From Azonexus sp. (GTDB lineage: Bacteria; Pseudomonadota; Gammaproteobacteria; Burkholderiales; Rhodocyclaceae), in assembly GCA_031260295.1 (NCBI GenBank), contig JAIRKE010000028.1, positions 1 to 64,000 of the forward strand: a stretch of DNA of 64,000 bases. The letters are read 5' to 3'. The notes under the pieces are model-generated. The model made no database searches. It was not told where the DNA came from and saw only the letters and a list, made by a program, of their open reading frames with translations. Below are positions 16,743 through 24,578 of this stretch, one piece after another. The translations under genes and the position numbers were made by a program. Each line of letters starts with the position of its first letter. The stretch's first letter is position 1.

Positions 16743-17595
16743 ATTGTTCTTTCATCCGCTGAACCAGGTTTTCGAGTTCGGTAAAGAAGTTTCCGGCGGT
16801 ATCTTCCGGGAGGTTGTCCGGGAGGTTCACTTCCATGCGGACTTTCTTCTTGTCGGAACCCGGGTAGCGGATGACGCAGAGATTGCCAATCTTTGCTCGG
16901 CCATAGTGAATCTGGCTGGCCCGCTCTTTCGTTGCCTTGGCCGGCATGCTGTTCATTTTTCGGCATTCTTTCTGAATGCTTTCCGTGAGCTTTTTGACGG
17001 AGAGATGTTCCGATACCGTTTTCTCGGTCAGCCAAAGGGCTTTGTCTTCGCCGAGGGTTGAGACCGCATGCTTCAAGAGATCGGCGAATTCGGCGGATAT
17101 CTTGTCCGGGTCTTGCGCGGCGATGTCGAGGATGGCCGGCGGCAGTTCCTTGAATGCCTTGAGTTTGAGCAGCTTGCGCGGGGTGTTGAAGCCCATGGCC
17201 CGCATGATTTCGCGCTTGCCGTAGCCTTGTGCCTCCAGATCGGCGACCAGCGCGGCGCGATCCATGTCGGTTTCTGGTGCGGTGTTGTTGTAGATGCGGC
17301 TGAGGCTGACCAGGGTCAGGGGATCATGCGGGTTGAGTGCCGGATCGACGATGGCGTCCAGGGTGGGCCAGCCCAGGGTCTTGGCTGCCAGATAGCGGGT
17401 GACGCCGGAGACGATCAGGTATTTCCCTTGCGCTTCTCCTTCACCGGGATAGACCCGCAGGGCTTCTCTTTGTTGATGCGCGGAGAGGGATTGGGCGATT
17501 TCTTGTATGCGCGCTTCGGTTCGGAATCTTCGGGCGTTGTAGGGTGAGGAGACAAGCAGGTCGAGAGGGATTTTCTGGATCGTGGCCTCGGACAT
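16738..17595 (-). CDS. orphan ParB/Spo0J-family protein, ICE-type
   Basis: 285 residues from ATG 17595 with AAAGGAG upstream; the longer frame to 17649 is not needed. The ParB N-terminal domain is clear: IPLDLLVSSPYNARR, then IQEIAQSLSAHQQREALRVY, and the nucleotide-site motif YLIVSGVTRYLAAKTLGWP (the GERR-like box, here GVTRY). A helix-turn-helix region follows around RAALVADLEAQGYGKREIMR. The C-terminal part resembles the ParB proteins of PFGI-1-type integrative elements. No parA is adjacent, and it is not the chromosomal parB, which pairs with parA. Repeat copies D and E lie immediately on both sides. Its DNA target is unknown. Confidence 0.75.
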   Translation of the reverse strand: MSEATIQKIPLDLLVSSPYNARRFRTEARIQEIAQSLSAHQQREALRVYPGEGEAQGKYLIVSGVTRYLAAKTLGWPTLDAIVDPALNPHDPLTLVSLSRIYNNTAPETDMDRAALVADLEAQGYGKREIMRAMGFNTPRKLLKLKAFKELPPAILDIAAQDPDKISAEFADLLKHAVSTLGEDKALWLTEKTVSEHLSVKKLTESIQKECRKMNSMPAKATKERASQIHYGRAKIGNLCVIRYPGSDKKKVRMEVNLPDNLPEDTAGNFFTELENLVQRMKEQW

Positions 17596-17631
17596 GGCGG
17601 AAATCTCCTTTACCGGGTGGTCATCAAGAGA

Positions 17632-17731
17632 AGAAAGCGCCATGCCCATGAGCGGGTTTTGCGAATCGGCGTTGACGCCGATTATTTGAAATCAATGGGT
17701 TACAAAAATCAGTCCCAAGTCTTTCCTGGCC
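17632..17731 (+). repeat. interspersed palindromic repeat, copy E
   Basis: Core palindrome at 17665-17682, preceded by GAGCGGGTTTTGCGA and followed by ATCAATGGGTTACAAAAATC. It lies about 70 bp upstream of the ParB-like start codon, in its probable promoter region. Confidence 0.75.
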
Positions 17732-17864
17732 GACTTGTCTCCAATGGCCGTCGTTGCCCCTGTTCATTCGCCTTTCCTTCTGTTCTTCTGTTGCGATTCG
17801 ATCAGCATTATAGACGTGCCTATAGGCCATTGCCCATAGGCTACACCACCGTGACATTCGCTGT

Positions 17865-18179
17865 ATGGCGGATTCGCAACTACCTACTGTTGGTCTGATC
17901 TTCGGTGACGTTCTTCGTCGCCACCGTACAAGGTTGCAGGTATCGCAAGAAGAACTTGCGTTTCGGGCTGGCGTCGATCGGACATTCGTGTCCCGAATCG
18001 AGCGCGGCGTCCGGCAACCAACGATTACGACGCTCATCGGATTGGGCATTGCCTTGGAAATATCTGCCGCTGAGTTGGTGCGAGAGGCTGAGGCCGAGTA
18101 TCTGGGGCGGCTTTATCCGCACCGCCAAACCGTGCCAGATGGAAAGCCGGCATTTTCAACTCACGAGCATGTGAAGTAA
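17865..18179 (+). CDS. small XRE-family regulator
   Basis: 104 residues. One Cro/C1-type helix-turn-helix fills about residues 10-72: FGDVLRRHRTRLQVSQEELA, then FRAGVDRTFVSRIERGVRQP and TITTLIGLGIALEI. The short C-terminal tail has no known domain. The family binds DNA as a dimer and commonly controls a neighbouring mobile or stress gene. Here it diverges from the ParB-like gene across a spacer containing repeat copy E, so it could regulate that gene; this is inference. No clear Shine-Dalgarno sequence precedes the ATG, so the start is less certain. Confidence 0.75.
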   Translation: MADSQLPTVGLIFGDVLRRHRTRLQVSQEELAFRAGVDRTFVSRIERGVRQPTITTLIGLGIALEISAAELVREAEAEYLGRLYPHRQTVPDGKPAFSTHEHVK

Positions 18180-18528
18180 ATATGCGGTCAAGGTAGTTGG
18201 CAAGAGGGCGGGTGGCATTCATGCTTAGTCCGCTGGACTCGACAGGTGCGCCCGGCACGCAAAAAGGGGCGTATTCGACATGTTTTTTGTCACCACTGCA
18301 CCCTCCTAAAAGCTGTTTTTATCCAGCATCCGCTCACGGCGAAGACATGACTCGAACATGAACCGCCGAGCATGTCAAAAGAAAACTTGATGACAATCGC
18401 GGCTGCTCTGCGGATGACGAAGAGCAGCGGCGTTGGGTGAATGCAAATCACATCCTAAGTATTCCTTAATTTGCCGTCAAGCAAAAACTAAGAACCTCTG
18501 AGTATCTTTGTTTTTGCCCCGCCGATCC
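18180..18528. other. intergenic spacer, nothing convincing seen
   Basis: About 350 bp between two small XRE genes. Open frames are short and lack start signals, and no repeat copy or tRNA is present. The stretch near 18462-18485 (taatttgccgtcaagcaaaa) is AT-richer and may hold the promoter of the second regulator. Confidence 0.4.
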
Positions 18529-18855
18529 ATGCTCGATGTTCCGGTGTTCTCCTTGCGCCTGAAGGCTGCCCGGCTGCGTCGGGGTTTGACGCAGATGCAA
18601 CTCGGCGTGCTCGCGCAGATCGACGAGTATTCGGCTAGCGCCCGGGTCAACCAATATGAGCGCGGCAAGCATCTGCCCGATTTCAACACGGCCGAACGGC
18701 TGGCCGATGTGCTGGGCGTGCCGGCCCCGTATTTCTATGCCCGCGACGATAGACTGGCGGCGTTGCTGCTGACCTGGAACAGGTTAACGCCCAGCGCGCA
18801 AGGCGAATTGCTCGCCACTGCCGAATCCTGGCAGGCAACACCGGAAGACAGATAG
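18529..18855 (+). CDS. small XRE-family regulator
   Basis: 108 residues from ATG 18529 (MLDVPVFSLRLKAARLRRGL); an upstream TTG at 18508 would add seven residues. The helix-turn-helix covers about 10-68, with LTQMQLGVLAQIDEYSASAR, VNQYERGKHLPDFNTAERLA and DVLGVPAPYFYARDDRLAAL. This arrangement is typical of chromosomal Cro/C1 regulators with a short tail. Target unknown. It converges on mnmE. Confidence 0.78.
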   Translation: MLDVPVFSLRLKAARLRRGLTQMQLGVLAQIDEYSASARVNQYERGKHLPDFNTAERLADVLGVPAPYFYARDDRLAALLLTWNRLTPSAQGELLATAESWQATPEDR

Positions 18856-18950
18856 TTTCGCTGATGGTGTCGTAACCGTCGGGTAGGTATCCGAGCCAAA
18901 GCCACCTTCAAGGGTTTCGTGGAGCATCCCGGACTATCTCGGAAGTGATG

Positions 18951-20309
18951 TTATTTTCCGATGCAAAACCGGCTGAAGATGACACCGAGCAGATCGTCGG
19001 CGGTGAATTCGCCGGTGATTTCACCCAGCGCCTGCTGAGCCAGGCGCAGTTCCTCGGCGAACAGTTCCAGCGCCGGTAAGGGGCCTTCGACCACGGCCCG
19101 AGCGGCGGCGATGTGTTCCTGGGCGGTAGTGAGCGCTCGCAAATGGCGCTCGCGGGCGATGAATACGTCTTCCGCCGGATGCCAACCGGCGATGCGCAGC
19201 AGTTCGGCGCGCAGCAGGTCGATGCCCTGGTTGGCTTTGGCCGATAGCGAAATGGCGACGGCGTCGCCGTGGGCATCATGCTCGGCATGGCGTTCCGGCT
19301 GGCGGTCGGCGAGGTCGATCTTGTTGTAAACGGTAATGCGCGGCAGTTTGGCCGGCAGGCGGGCGAGGATTTCCCGGTCGGCGTCGGTGATGCCACTGCG
19401 GGCGTCGACCAGCAGCAGCAGCGCGCCGGCCCTGGCGATTTCCTGCCAGCTTCTTTCGATGCCGATGCGCTCGATTTCGTCGTCAGTGTCGCGCAGGCCT
19501 GCGGTGTCGATGATGTGCAGCGGGATGCCTTCGATCTGGATGGTCGAGCGCAGGGCATCGCGGGTGGTGCCGGCGATGGCAGTGACGATGGCCAGTTCGT
19601 CGCCGGCCAGGCGGTTGAGCAGCGAGGATTTGCCGACATTGGGCTGGCCGGCGAGGACGACATGCAGGCCGGCTTGCAACAGGCGGCCCTGCCCAGCCCG
19701 GTCGAAGACTTCGGCCAGCTTGAATTGCAGGCGTTCGAGCCGGCCGAAAGCGTCGGCGGCTTTGAGGAAATCGATGTCCTCCTCGGGAAAATCGAGCGTG
19801 GCTTCGACCAGCATGCGCAGGTTGATCAGTTCTTCGGTCAGGCCGTGGATGGCCCGCGAGAACTCGCCTTGCAGCGAGCGCACGGCGGAGCGGGCGGCGC
19901 TGGCGGTAGCGGCGTCGATGAGGTCGGCGACGGCCTCGGCCTGAGCCAGATCCATCTTGCCATTGAGGAAGGCGCGGCGGCTGAATTCGCCCGGCTCGGC
20001 CAGCCGCGCACCGAGATCGAGGCAGCGGGCGAGCAGCATTTGCAGCACGACCGGGCCACCATGACCTTGCAACTCAAGCACGTCCTCGCCGGTGAAGGAA
20101 TGCGGATTGGGGAAATAGAGCAGCAGGCCGCTGTCGATGGCGCTGCCGTCGGCAGCCCGGAATTCGGCCAGGGTGGCGTAGCGCGGCTTGGGCGTCTTGC
20201 CGCACAGCGCCAAAGCAAAGGGCAGCAAAGCGCTGCCCGAGATGCGAATAACGCCGACACCGCCACGGCCGGGCGCCGTGGCGATGGCGGCGATGGTGTC
20301 GGTGTTCAC
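18951..20309 (-). CDS. mnmE: tRNA modification GTPase MnmE (TrmE)
   Basis: 452 residues from a GTG start. The N-terminal tetrahydrofolate-binding domain opens [20 protein letters not shown]. The inserted G domain has [14 protein letters not shown] (Walker A), [17 protein letters not shown] and YNKIDL. It ends in the invariant FCIGK, whose Cys is required for tRNA modification. With MnmG it adds the (carboxymethyl)aminomethyl group to U34 of certain tRNAs in the cytoplasm. It is the last gene of the rpmH-rnpA-yidD-yidC-mnmE run, 3 bp after yidC. Confidence 0.97.
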   Translation of the reverse strand: MNTDTIAAIATAPGRGGVGVIRISGSALLPFALALCGKTPKPRYATLAEFRAADGSAIDSGLLLYFPNPHSFTGEDVLELQGHGGPVVLQMLLARCLDLGARLAEPGEFSRRAFLNGKMDLAQAEAVADLIDAATASAARSAVRSLQGEFSRAIHGLTEELINLRMLVEATLDFPEEDIDFLKAADAFGRLERLQFKLAEVFDRAGQGRLLQAGLHVVLAGQPNVGKSSLLNRLAGDELAIVTAIAGTTRDALRSTIQIEGIPLHIIDTAGLRDTDDEIERIGIERSWQEIARAGALLLLVDARSGITDADREILARLPAKLPRITVYNKIDLADRQPERHAEHDAHGDAVAISLSAKANQGIDLLRAELLRIAGWHPAEDVFIARERHLRALTTAQEHIAAARAVVEGPLPALELFAEELRLAQQALGEITGEFTADDLLGVIFSRFCIGK

Positions 20310-20312
20310 ACT

Positions 20313-21971
20313 TTAGGCTTTGGCGTCGTTGGCCGCCTTGCCACCGGCGTCGATCATGCGGGTGATCTGCCACTGCTGGGCGATCGACAGGATGTTGTTC
20401 ACCACCCAGTAGAGCACCAGGCCGGACGGGAACCAGAAGAACATCACGCCGAAGATCAGCGGCATGGCCATCATCACCTTGGCCTGGATGGGATCCGGCG
20501 GCGTCGGGTTGAGCTTCATCTGGATAAACATCGAGGCCATCATGATGATCGGCAGGATGAACCAGGGATCGGGCGCGGCCAGATCCTGTATCCACAGAAT
20601 CCACGGCGCGCCGCGCATTTCGACAGCGCCGAGCAGCACCCAGTAGAGAGCAATGAAGACCGGAATCTGGATCAGGATCGGCAGGCAGCCGCCGAGCGGA
20701 TTGACCTTCTCGGTCTGGTACAGCTTCATCATTTCCTGGTTCAGGCGCTGCTTGTCGTCGCCGTAGCGTTCCTTGAGCTGCGTCAGGCGCGGCGTGAGCA
20801 CGCGCATCTTGGCCATCGACTTGTAGGAAGCGGCCGACAGCGGGAAGAAAATGAGCTTGATGATGATGGTCAGGATGACAATGGCCCAGCCCCAGTTGCC
20901 GACGATGCCATGGATGAATTGCAGCGCCCAGAAAATCGGCGCGGCGATCACCGTCAGCCAACCGTAATCAACGACCAGAGGAAGGCCCGGCGCCACTTGC
21001 TTGAGCGCTGCCTGCTCCTGCGGACCGGCGAACAGTTCGACAGAGGTGGTGGCGGTAGCGCCAGGCGCGATCTCGGCCATCGGCACGATCAAGCCGGCCT
21101 GGTAGATGTTGGTACCGTCCAACTTGCGCGCGTAGAACTCGCGCGCCGTCTTTTCGGGCGGCACCAAGGCAGCAACAAAATAATGCTGGACCATCGCCAC
21201 CCAGCCGCTGTCGGCAGTCTTGGCGAACTTGGCACTGTTGTCGGCGATATCGGCAAACTTCAGCTTCTGGTACTTGTGTTCCTCGGTATAAACAGCCGGA
21301 CCAGTAAAGGTCATAACCATTCTCGACTCGCCTTCCGGCGTTTCGCCGTCGCGCTGAATCTGGAAATAAGCATGCGGCGCGATCGGCTGCTCGCCGGCGT
21401 TGGTGACTTCCCAAGCGACGTCGATCAGGTAGGAATCGCGGTGGAAGGTCAGAATCTTGGCAATCTTGTCGCCATTCGGACCGTCGGCCTCAAGGCGAAC
21501 TTGCAAGGTATCGGCGCCGTCGGCCAGAAGGTTCGGGCCGGCGACACGGCGGAAAGTCGAGCGATGCGTCGGCAGGCCGTCGCCAATCAGGCCGCTTTGC
21601 GCGAAATACTGGTGCTGGGCGTCGAACAGGACGAAATTCTTGTCCTGATTGTTCTTCTCCTTGTAGTTGAACAGTTCGAGGCGGACGATGTCGCCGCCCT
21701 GGGCCGAGATGGTGGCTTCCAGCAGGTCGGTGGTGACAATGAAGGTTTCGGCGGTGTTGGCTGGAGCCGTGCTGGTGCTCGGCGCAGTCACGCTGCCGGC
21801 TTGCAAGCCGGCGCTCGGGCGCGGCGCATCGCCACTGGCGGCGGCCGTCGGAGCGCCGGCGGCGGCGACTTCGGCAGCCGGTTTCGGCTGGTTGTACTTC
21901 TGCCAGTTTTCCCACAGCAGGAAACTGGAGAGTGTGAAGATGATAACCAGGATCAGGCGACGAGTGTCCAT
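20313..21971 (-). CDS. yidC: membrane protein insertase YidC
   Basis: 552 residues from ATG 21971 (MDTRRLILVIIFTLSSFLLW); the TTG five codons upstream is unlikely. The layout is the Gram-negative form: N-terminal anchor, Ala/Pro-rich linker, large periplasmic beta-sandwich domain (about 60-330), then the conserved insertase core with WGWAIVILTIIIKLIFFPLS, the cytoplasmic coiled hairpin and FFWFPSGLVLYWVVNN. It inserts and folds inner-membrane proteins alone or with SecYEG. It lies 31 bp downstream of yidD. Confidence 0.97.
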   Translation of the reverse strand: MDTRRLILVIIFTLSSFLLWENWQKYNQPKPAAEVAAAGAPTAAASGDAPRPSAGLQAGSVTAPSTSTAPANTAETFIVTTDLLEATISAQGGDIVRLELFNYKEKNNQDKNFVLFDAQHQYFAQSGLIGDGLPTHRSTFRRVAGPNLLADGADTLQVRLEADGPNGDKIAKILTFHRDSYLIDVAWEVTNAGEQPIAPHAYFQIQRDGETPEGESRMVMTFTGPAVYTEEHKYQKLKFADIADNSAKFAKTADSGWVAMVQHYFVAALVPPEKTAREFYARKLDGTNIYQAGLIVPMAEIAPGATATTSVELFAGPQEQAALKQVAPGLPLVVDYGWLTVIAAPIFWALQFIHGIVGNWGWAIVILTIIIKLIFFPLSAASYKSMAKMRVLTPRLTQLKERYGDDKQRLNQEMMKLYQTEKVNPLGGCLPILIQIPVFIALYWVLLGAVEMRGAPWILWIQDLAAPDPWFILPIIMMASMFIQMKLNPTPPDPIQAKVMMAMPLIFGVMFFWFPSGLVLYWVVNNILSIAQQWQITRMIDAGGKAANDAKA

Positions 21972-22002
21972 GAACAGCCCATGCAATCAATCATTTAACG
22001 AA

Positions 22003-22212
22003 TCAGGGTACCGGATCGTACCCGCCCGGATGCCAAGGATGGCAGCGGCAGATGCGCTTCGCACCCAACCAGCTGCCTTTAACGGCACCGTACTTCCCTA
22101 CTGCCTCCGCCGTATATTCCGAACAACTCGGAACATAGCGGCAGCTCCGCCCCAAGAATGGGCTGATCGCATACTGATAAACGCGGATCAAGCCGATTAA
22201 TAGGCATTTCAT
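22003..22212 (-). CDS. yidD: membrane protein insertion efficiency factor YidD
   Basis: 69 residues, the usual size. [20 protein letters not shown] is followed by the invariant [14 protein letters not shown], with two conserved Cys-containing stretches (SCSEY and [15 protein letters not shown]). It is a small amphipathic inner-membrane-associated protein that assists YidC-dependent insertion. Its ATG overlaps the rnpA stop by 4 bp, so the two are translationally coupled. Confidence 0.95.
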   Translation of the reverse strand: MKCLLIGLIRVYQYAISPFLGRSCRYVPSCSEYTAEAVGKYGAVKGSWLGAKRICRCHPWHPGGYDPVP

Positions 22213-22592
22213 GTTGTTTCGCGCGGCCCTGCGAAGCGCCGCAGTTTCGCCAGCAAGGCGAGAAAATCCTCGACCAGGAGGCCGGCGTCAAGCTTTCCCG
22301 CGGATTTTTCTGGTTTCGCCGCCAGGCGAACCACCAGATCGCAGGCCGGTAATTCGGCACGACGCTGGCGGAACTGCTCGCGCAACACCCGCTTGCAGCG
22401 GTTACGGTCAACCGCCCGCTTCAGGAGCTTCTTGCCGACCACCAGGCCAAGCCGGGCATCGGTTTCACCGGTAGCCCGCGGCTGGTAATGCAGCATCAAC
22501 AGCTTGCCGCGAATAGCCTTTCTGAAACCAAAAACGGATGAAAACTCATCCGTTTTTGTCAGGCGATAGCGTCTGGCGAAGCTTTGATCCAC
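22209..22592 (-). CDS. rnpA: ribonuclease P protein component
   Basis: 127 residues from a GTG at 22592 ([20 protein letters not shown]). The longer open frame upstream runs through rpmH and is not used; a TTG overlapping the rpmH stop is a possible alternative. The central RNA-binding box [20 protein letters not shown] followed by KRVLREQFR is the RnpA signature. It binds the M1 RNA and helps to mature tRNA 5' ends. Oddly, the codons for about residues 12-21 contain a perfect inverted repeat ending in a U-tract. Confidence 0.95.
   Translation of the reverse strand: MDQSFARRYRLTKTDEFSSVFGFRKAIRGKLLMLHYQPRATGETDARLGLVVGKKLLKRAVDRNRCKRVLREQFRQRRAELPACDLVVRLAAKPEKSAGKLDAGLLVEDFLALLAKLRRFAGPRETT
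22529..22558 (-). promoter_or_regulatory. terminator-like inverted repeat inside rnpA
   Basis: CAAAAACGGATGA (22529-22541) and TCATCCGTTTTTG (22546-22558) form a perfect 13-bp stem with a 4-nt loop. Read in the direction of transcription, a GC-containing stem is followed by UUUUU. It lies about 35 nt inside rnpA, so it could lower rnpA, yidD, yidC and mnmE transcription relative to rpmH. Confidence 0.55.
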
Positions 22593-22609
22593 CTCGCCGA
22601 ACGTCCGGG

Positions 22610-22744
22610 TCAAACGCCCAGACGCTTGCGGCCCTTGGCGCGGCGAGCAGCGATCACTGCCCGGCCACCTTTGGTACGCATACGAACCAGGAAGCCATGA
22701 GTGCGCTTGCGGCGCACGACCGACGGTTGATACGTGCGTTTCAT
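22610..22744 (-). CDS. rpmH: 50S ribosomal protein L34
   Basis: 44 residues, the standard length: [20 protein letters not shown], then [20 protein letters not shown] and RLGV. The ATG at 22744 is chosen because every L34 begins MKRT(Y/F)QPS. It is the first gene of the leftward origin operon and is separated from rnpA by 17 bp. The promoter lies in the spacer towards dnaA. Confidence 0.98.
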   Translation of the reverse strand: MKRTYQPSVVRRKRTHGFLVRMRTKGGRAVIAARRAKGRKRLGV

Positions 22745-22780
22745 GTTGGTAATCCCTTGATGTGCTAAGAAAAACACGCA

Positions 22781-22810
22781 ATTACACCGTGTAAACCGGC
22801 AGCCTGTCAA
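22781..22810 (-). promoter_or_regulatory. predicted sigma-70 promoter of rpmH
   Basis: On the minus strand, TTGACA (22805-22810) and TGTAAT (22781-22786) are separated by 18 bp, 36 bp upstream of the rpmH ATG. The -10 overlaps the palindrome TTACAC-C-GTGTAA at 22782-22794. A DnaA box lies 20 bp further upstream. Confidence 0.65.
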
Positions 22811-22830
22811 GATCAATTATTTTCAATAGC

Positions 22831-22839
22831 TGTGGATAA
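22831..22839 (-). promoter_or_regulatory. DnaA box between rpmH and dnaA
   Basis: TGTGGATAA is the exact complement of the consensus TTATCCACA. It is a single perfect box in the 235-bp spacer between the divergent rpmH and dnaA genes, and fits autoregulation of dnaA. Confidence 0.75.
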
Positions 22840-22979
22840 CTTTTCGCATGAAGAGTAGAATCGGTCCCTTCGCAAGCTGCCGGAAGAAGCCGGCAAAGCG
22901 ACTAAAACAGTTTTAAAATCAAATAAATACAAACGCCTGCTGGACATGCTTTTTCCGGCGGGGAGGAGCGTCGTCGTCA

Positions 22980-24368
22980 ATGGCCGGTTTCTGGGAATCC
23001 TGTTTGCAACGCTTTGAACAGGAACTGCCTGCACAGCAGTTCAATACCTGGATCAAGCCGCTGCGCCTCGAAGGCGAGAGCAGCGCCACGGAGGACGGGT
23101 TGCGCCTGGTCGCGCCCAACAGCTTCATCCTCAAGTGGGTACGCGATCGCTATCTGGCGCGCATTGAAGACTACTCACGCAGCTTCTTCCCGGCGCCGGT
23201 CAACATCGCCCTGGTCATCGGCAACGGCCGCGCCAGCCCGCCGGCCCGCAGCGAGGCCGCCGACAATACGGCGCCGCCCGAAGCGCCGGCCAAGACGGTC
23301 AAGCCCGCCAGGAGCGAAGAGAAAGCGCGCAGCCGCAACAGCGGCTACGAGAAGTCGCGACTATTCCCAACCTTCACTTTCGATAACCTGGTAGTCGGCA
23401 AGGCCAACGACTTGGCGCGCGCTGCCGCCATCCAGGTCGCCAATAATCCGGGCGGCGCCTATAACCCGCTGTTCATCTACGGCGGCGCCGGCCTCGGCAA
23501 GACTCACCTGATCCACGCCATCGGCAACACCATCGTCGGCGAGAATCCGGACAAGGTGGTGCGCTACGTCCATGCCGAGGATTACTACTCGGACGTGGTG
23601 CGCGCCTACCAGCAAAAATCCTTCGACAGCTTCAAGCGCGTCTACCGTTCGCTCGACGTGCTATTGCTCGACGACGTGCAGTTCTTCAACGGCAAGAACC
23701 GCTCGCAGGAAGAATTCTTTTTCCTGTTCAACGCGCTGATTGAAGCCCGCAAACAGATCATCATCACCTGCGACACCTATCCGAAGGACATCAATGGTCT
23801 CGACGATCGTCTGGTAACCCGCTTCGACTGGGGCCTGACGGTGCAGATCGAGCCGCCCGAGCTGGAAATGCGCGTCGCCATCCTGCAGAAAAAAGCCGAA
23901 GCCGAAGGCATCCGCCTCGACGACGAAGTTGCCTTTTTCATTGCCAAGCACCTGCGCTCCAATGTCCGCGAACTGGAAGGGGCGCTGAAGAAAGTCTTGG
24001 CTTATTCCTCCTTCCACGGCCGCGTGATCGCGCTCGATCTGGCCAAGGAAGCATTGAAGGATCTGATCGGTTCGGTACGCAATGTCGGCATCGACAATAT
24101 CCAGAAGACAGTCGCCGACTATTACAAGATCAAGGTTGCCGACCTGTTCTCCAAAAAGCGCACGCGCGCCATCGCCCGGCCACGGCAACTGGCCATGTGG
24201 CTGTGCCGTGAAGTCACCTCGCACAGCTTCCCGGAAATCGGCGAGGCCTTCGGCGGCCGCGACCACACCACGGTCATCCACGCGGTAAAGACCATCGATT
24301 CGCTGCGCCTGAAGGAAAACGAGCTGAACCACGATCTCCACGTATTGTTGCAGGTGCTCAAGGGATGA
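22980..24368 (+). CDS. dnaA: chromosomal replication initiator DnaA
   Basis: 462 residues from ATG 22980, preceded by GGGGAGGAG. Domain I opens FWESCLQRFEQELPAQQFNT. A variable basic and Ala/Pro-rich linker lies at about 85-120. The AAA+ domain has GGAGLGKTHLIHAIGN (Walker A) and LDVLLLDDVQFF (Walker B). Domain IV has the DnaA signature GRDHTTVIHAVKTI. It binds DnaA boxes and opens oriC with ATP. dnaN follows after a 210-bp spacer rich in DnaA-box-like sequences. Confidence 0.98.
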   Translation: MAGFWESCLQRFEQELPAQQFNTWIKPLRLEGESSATEDGLRLVAPNSFILKWVRDRYLARIEDYSRSFFPAPVNIALVIGNGRASPPARSEAADNTAPPEAPAKTVKPARSEEKARSRNSGYEKSRLFPTFTFDNLVVGKANDLARAAAIQVANNPGGAYNPLFIYGGAGLGKTHLIHAIGNTIVGENPDKVVRYVHAEDYYSDVVRAYQQKSFDSFKRVYRSLDVLLLDDVQFFNGKNRSQEEFFFLFNALIEARKQIIITCDTYPKDINGLDDRLVTRFDWGLTVQIEPPELEMRVAILQKKAEAEGIRLDDEVAFFIAKHLRSNVRELEGALKKVLAYSSFHGRVIALDLAKEALKDLIGSVRNVGIDNIQKTVADYYKIKVADLFSKKRTRAIARPRQLAMWLCREVTSHSFPEIGEAFGGRDHTTVIHAVKTIDSLRLKENELNHDLHVLLQVLKG

Positions 24369-24578
24369 ACGCTGTCGACAAGTCTGTGGACAAGCTGTCC
24401 GCGTTTTGTGGAGCGAACGCGCTTTTGTCCTTTGTGGGAAAATTGTCCAGATTTGATCCACAGCCCATTCAGAGGCTTTCCCAGAGCCAAAATTTGATCG
24501 TAACTAACTGAAAATAATTAATTATTTCATGTTATCCACAGAATTGTTCTCGATATAGTTTACAAAGGAAGTTAACTT
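24369..24578. other. candidate oriC (dnaA-dnaN spacer)
   Basis: The 210-bp spacer contains a perfect DnaA box TTATCCACA at 24532-24540 and weaker boxes TGTGGACAA (24386-24394), TGTGGGAAA (24433-24441) and TGATCCACA (24454-24462). An AT-rich stretch at 24502-24531 (ctgaaaataattaattattt) could be the unwinding element. A GC-skew plot over the chromosome would decide. Confidence 0.7.

Noticed and set aside
16738..17595. Chromosomal parB
   Set aside because: There is no parA neighbour and the sequence is of the integrative-element ParB type; the chromosomal parAB genes must lie outside this window.
12177..17731. Palindromic repeat copies as intrinsic terminators
   Set aside because: Neither strand has a U-tract after the 18-bp palindrome, and copy E lies in a promoter region, not only after genes.
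19269..21998. 909-codon plus-strand open frame antisense to mnmE and yidC
   Set aside because: It lies entirely opposite two strongly conserved genes; its composition (His/Gln/Asp-rich) is that of a codon-bias shadow in high-G+C DNA.
22593..22781. Longer rnpA start (190-residue frame)
   Set aside because: It would run antiparallel in phase through the whole of rpmH; the GTG at 22592 gives the normal protein length.
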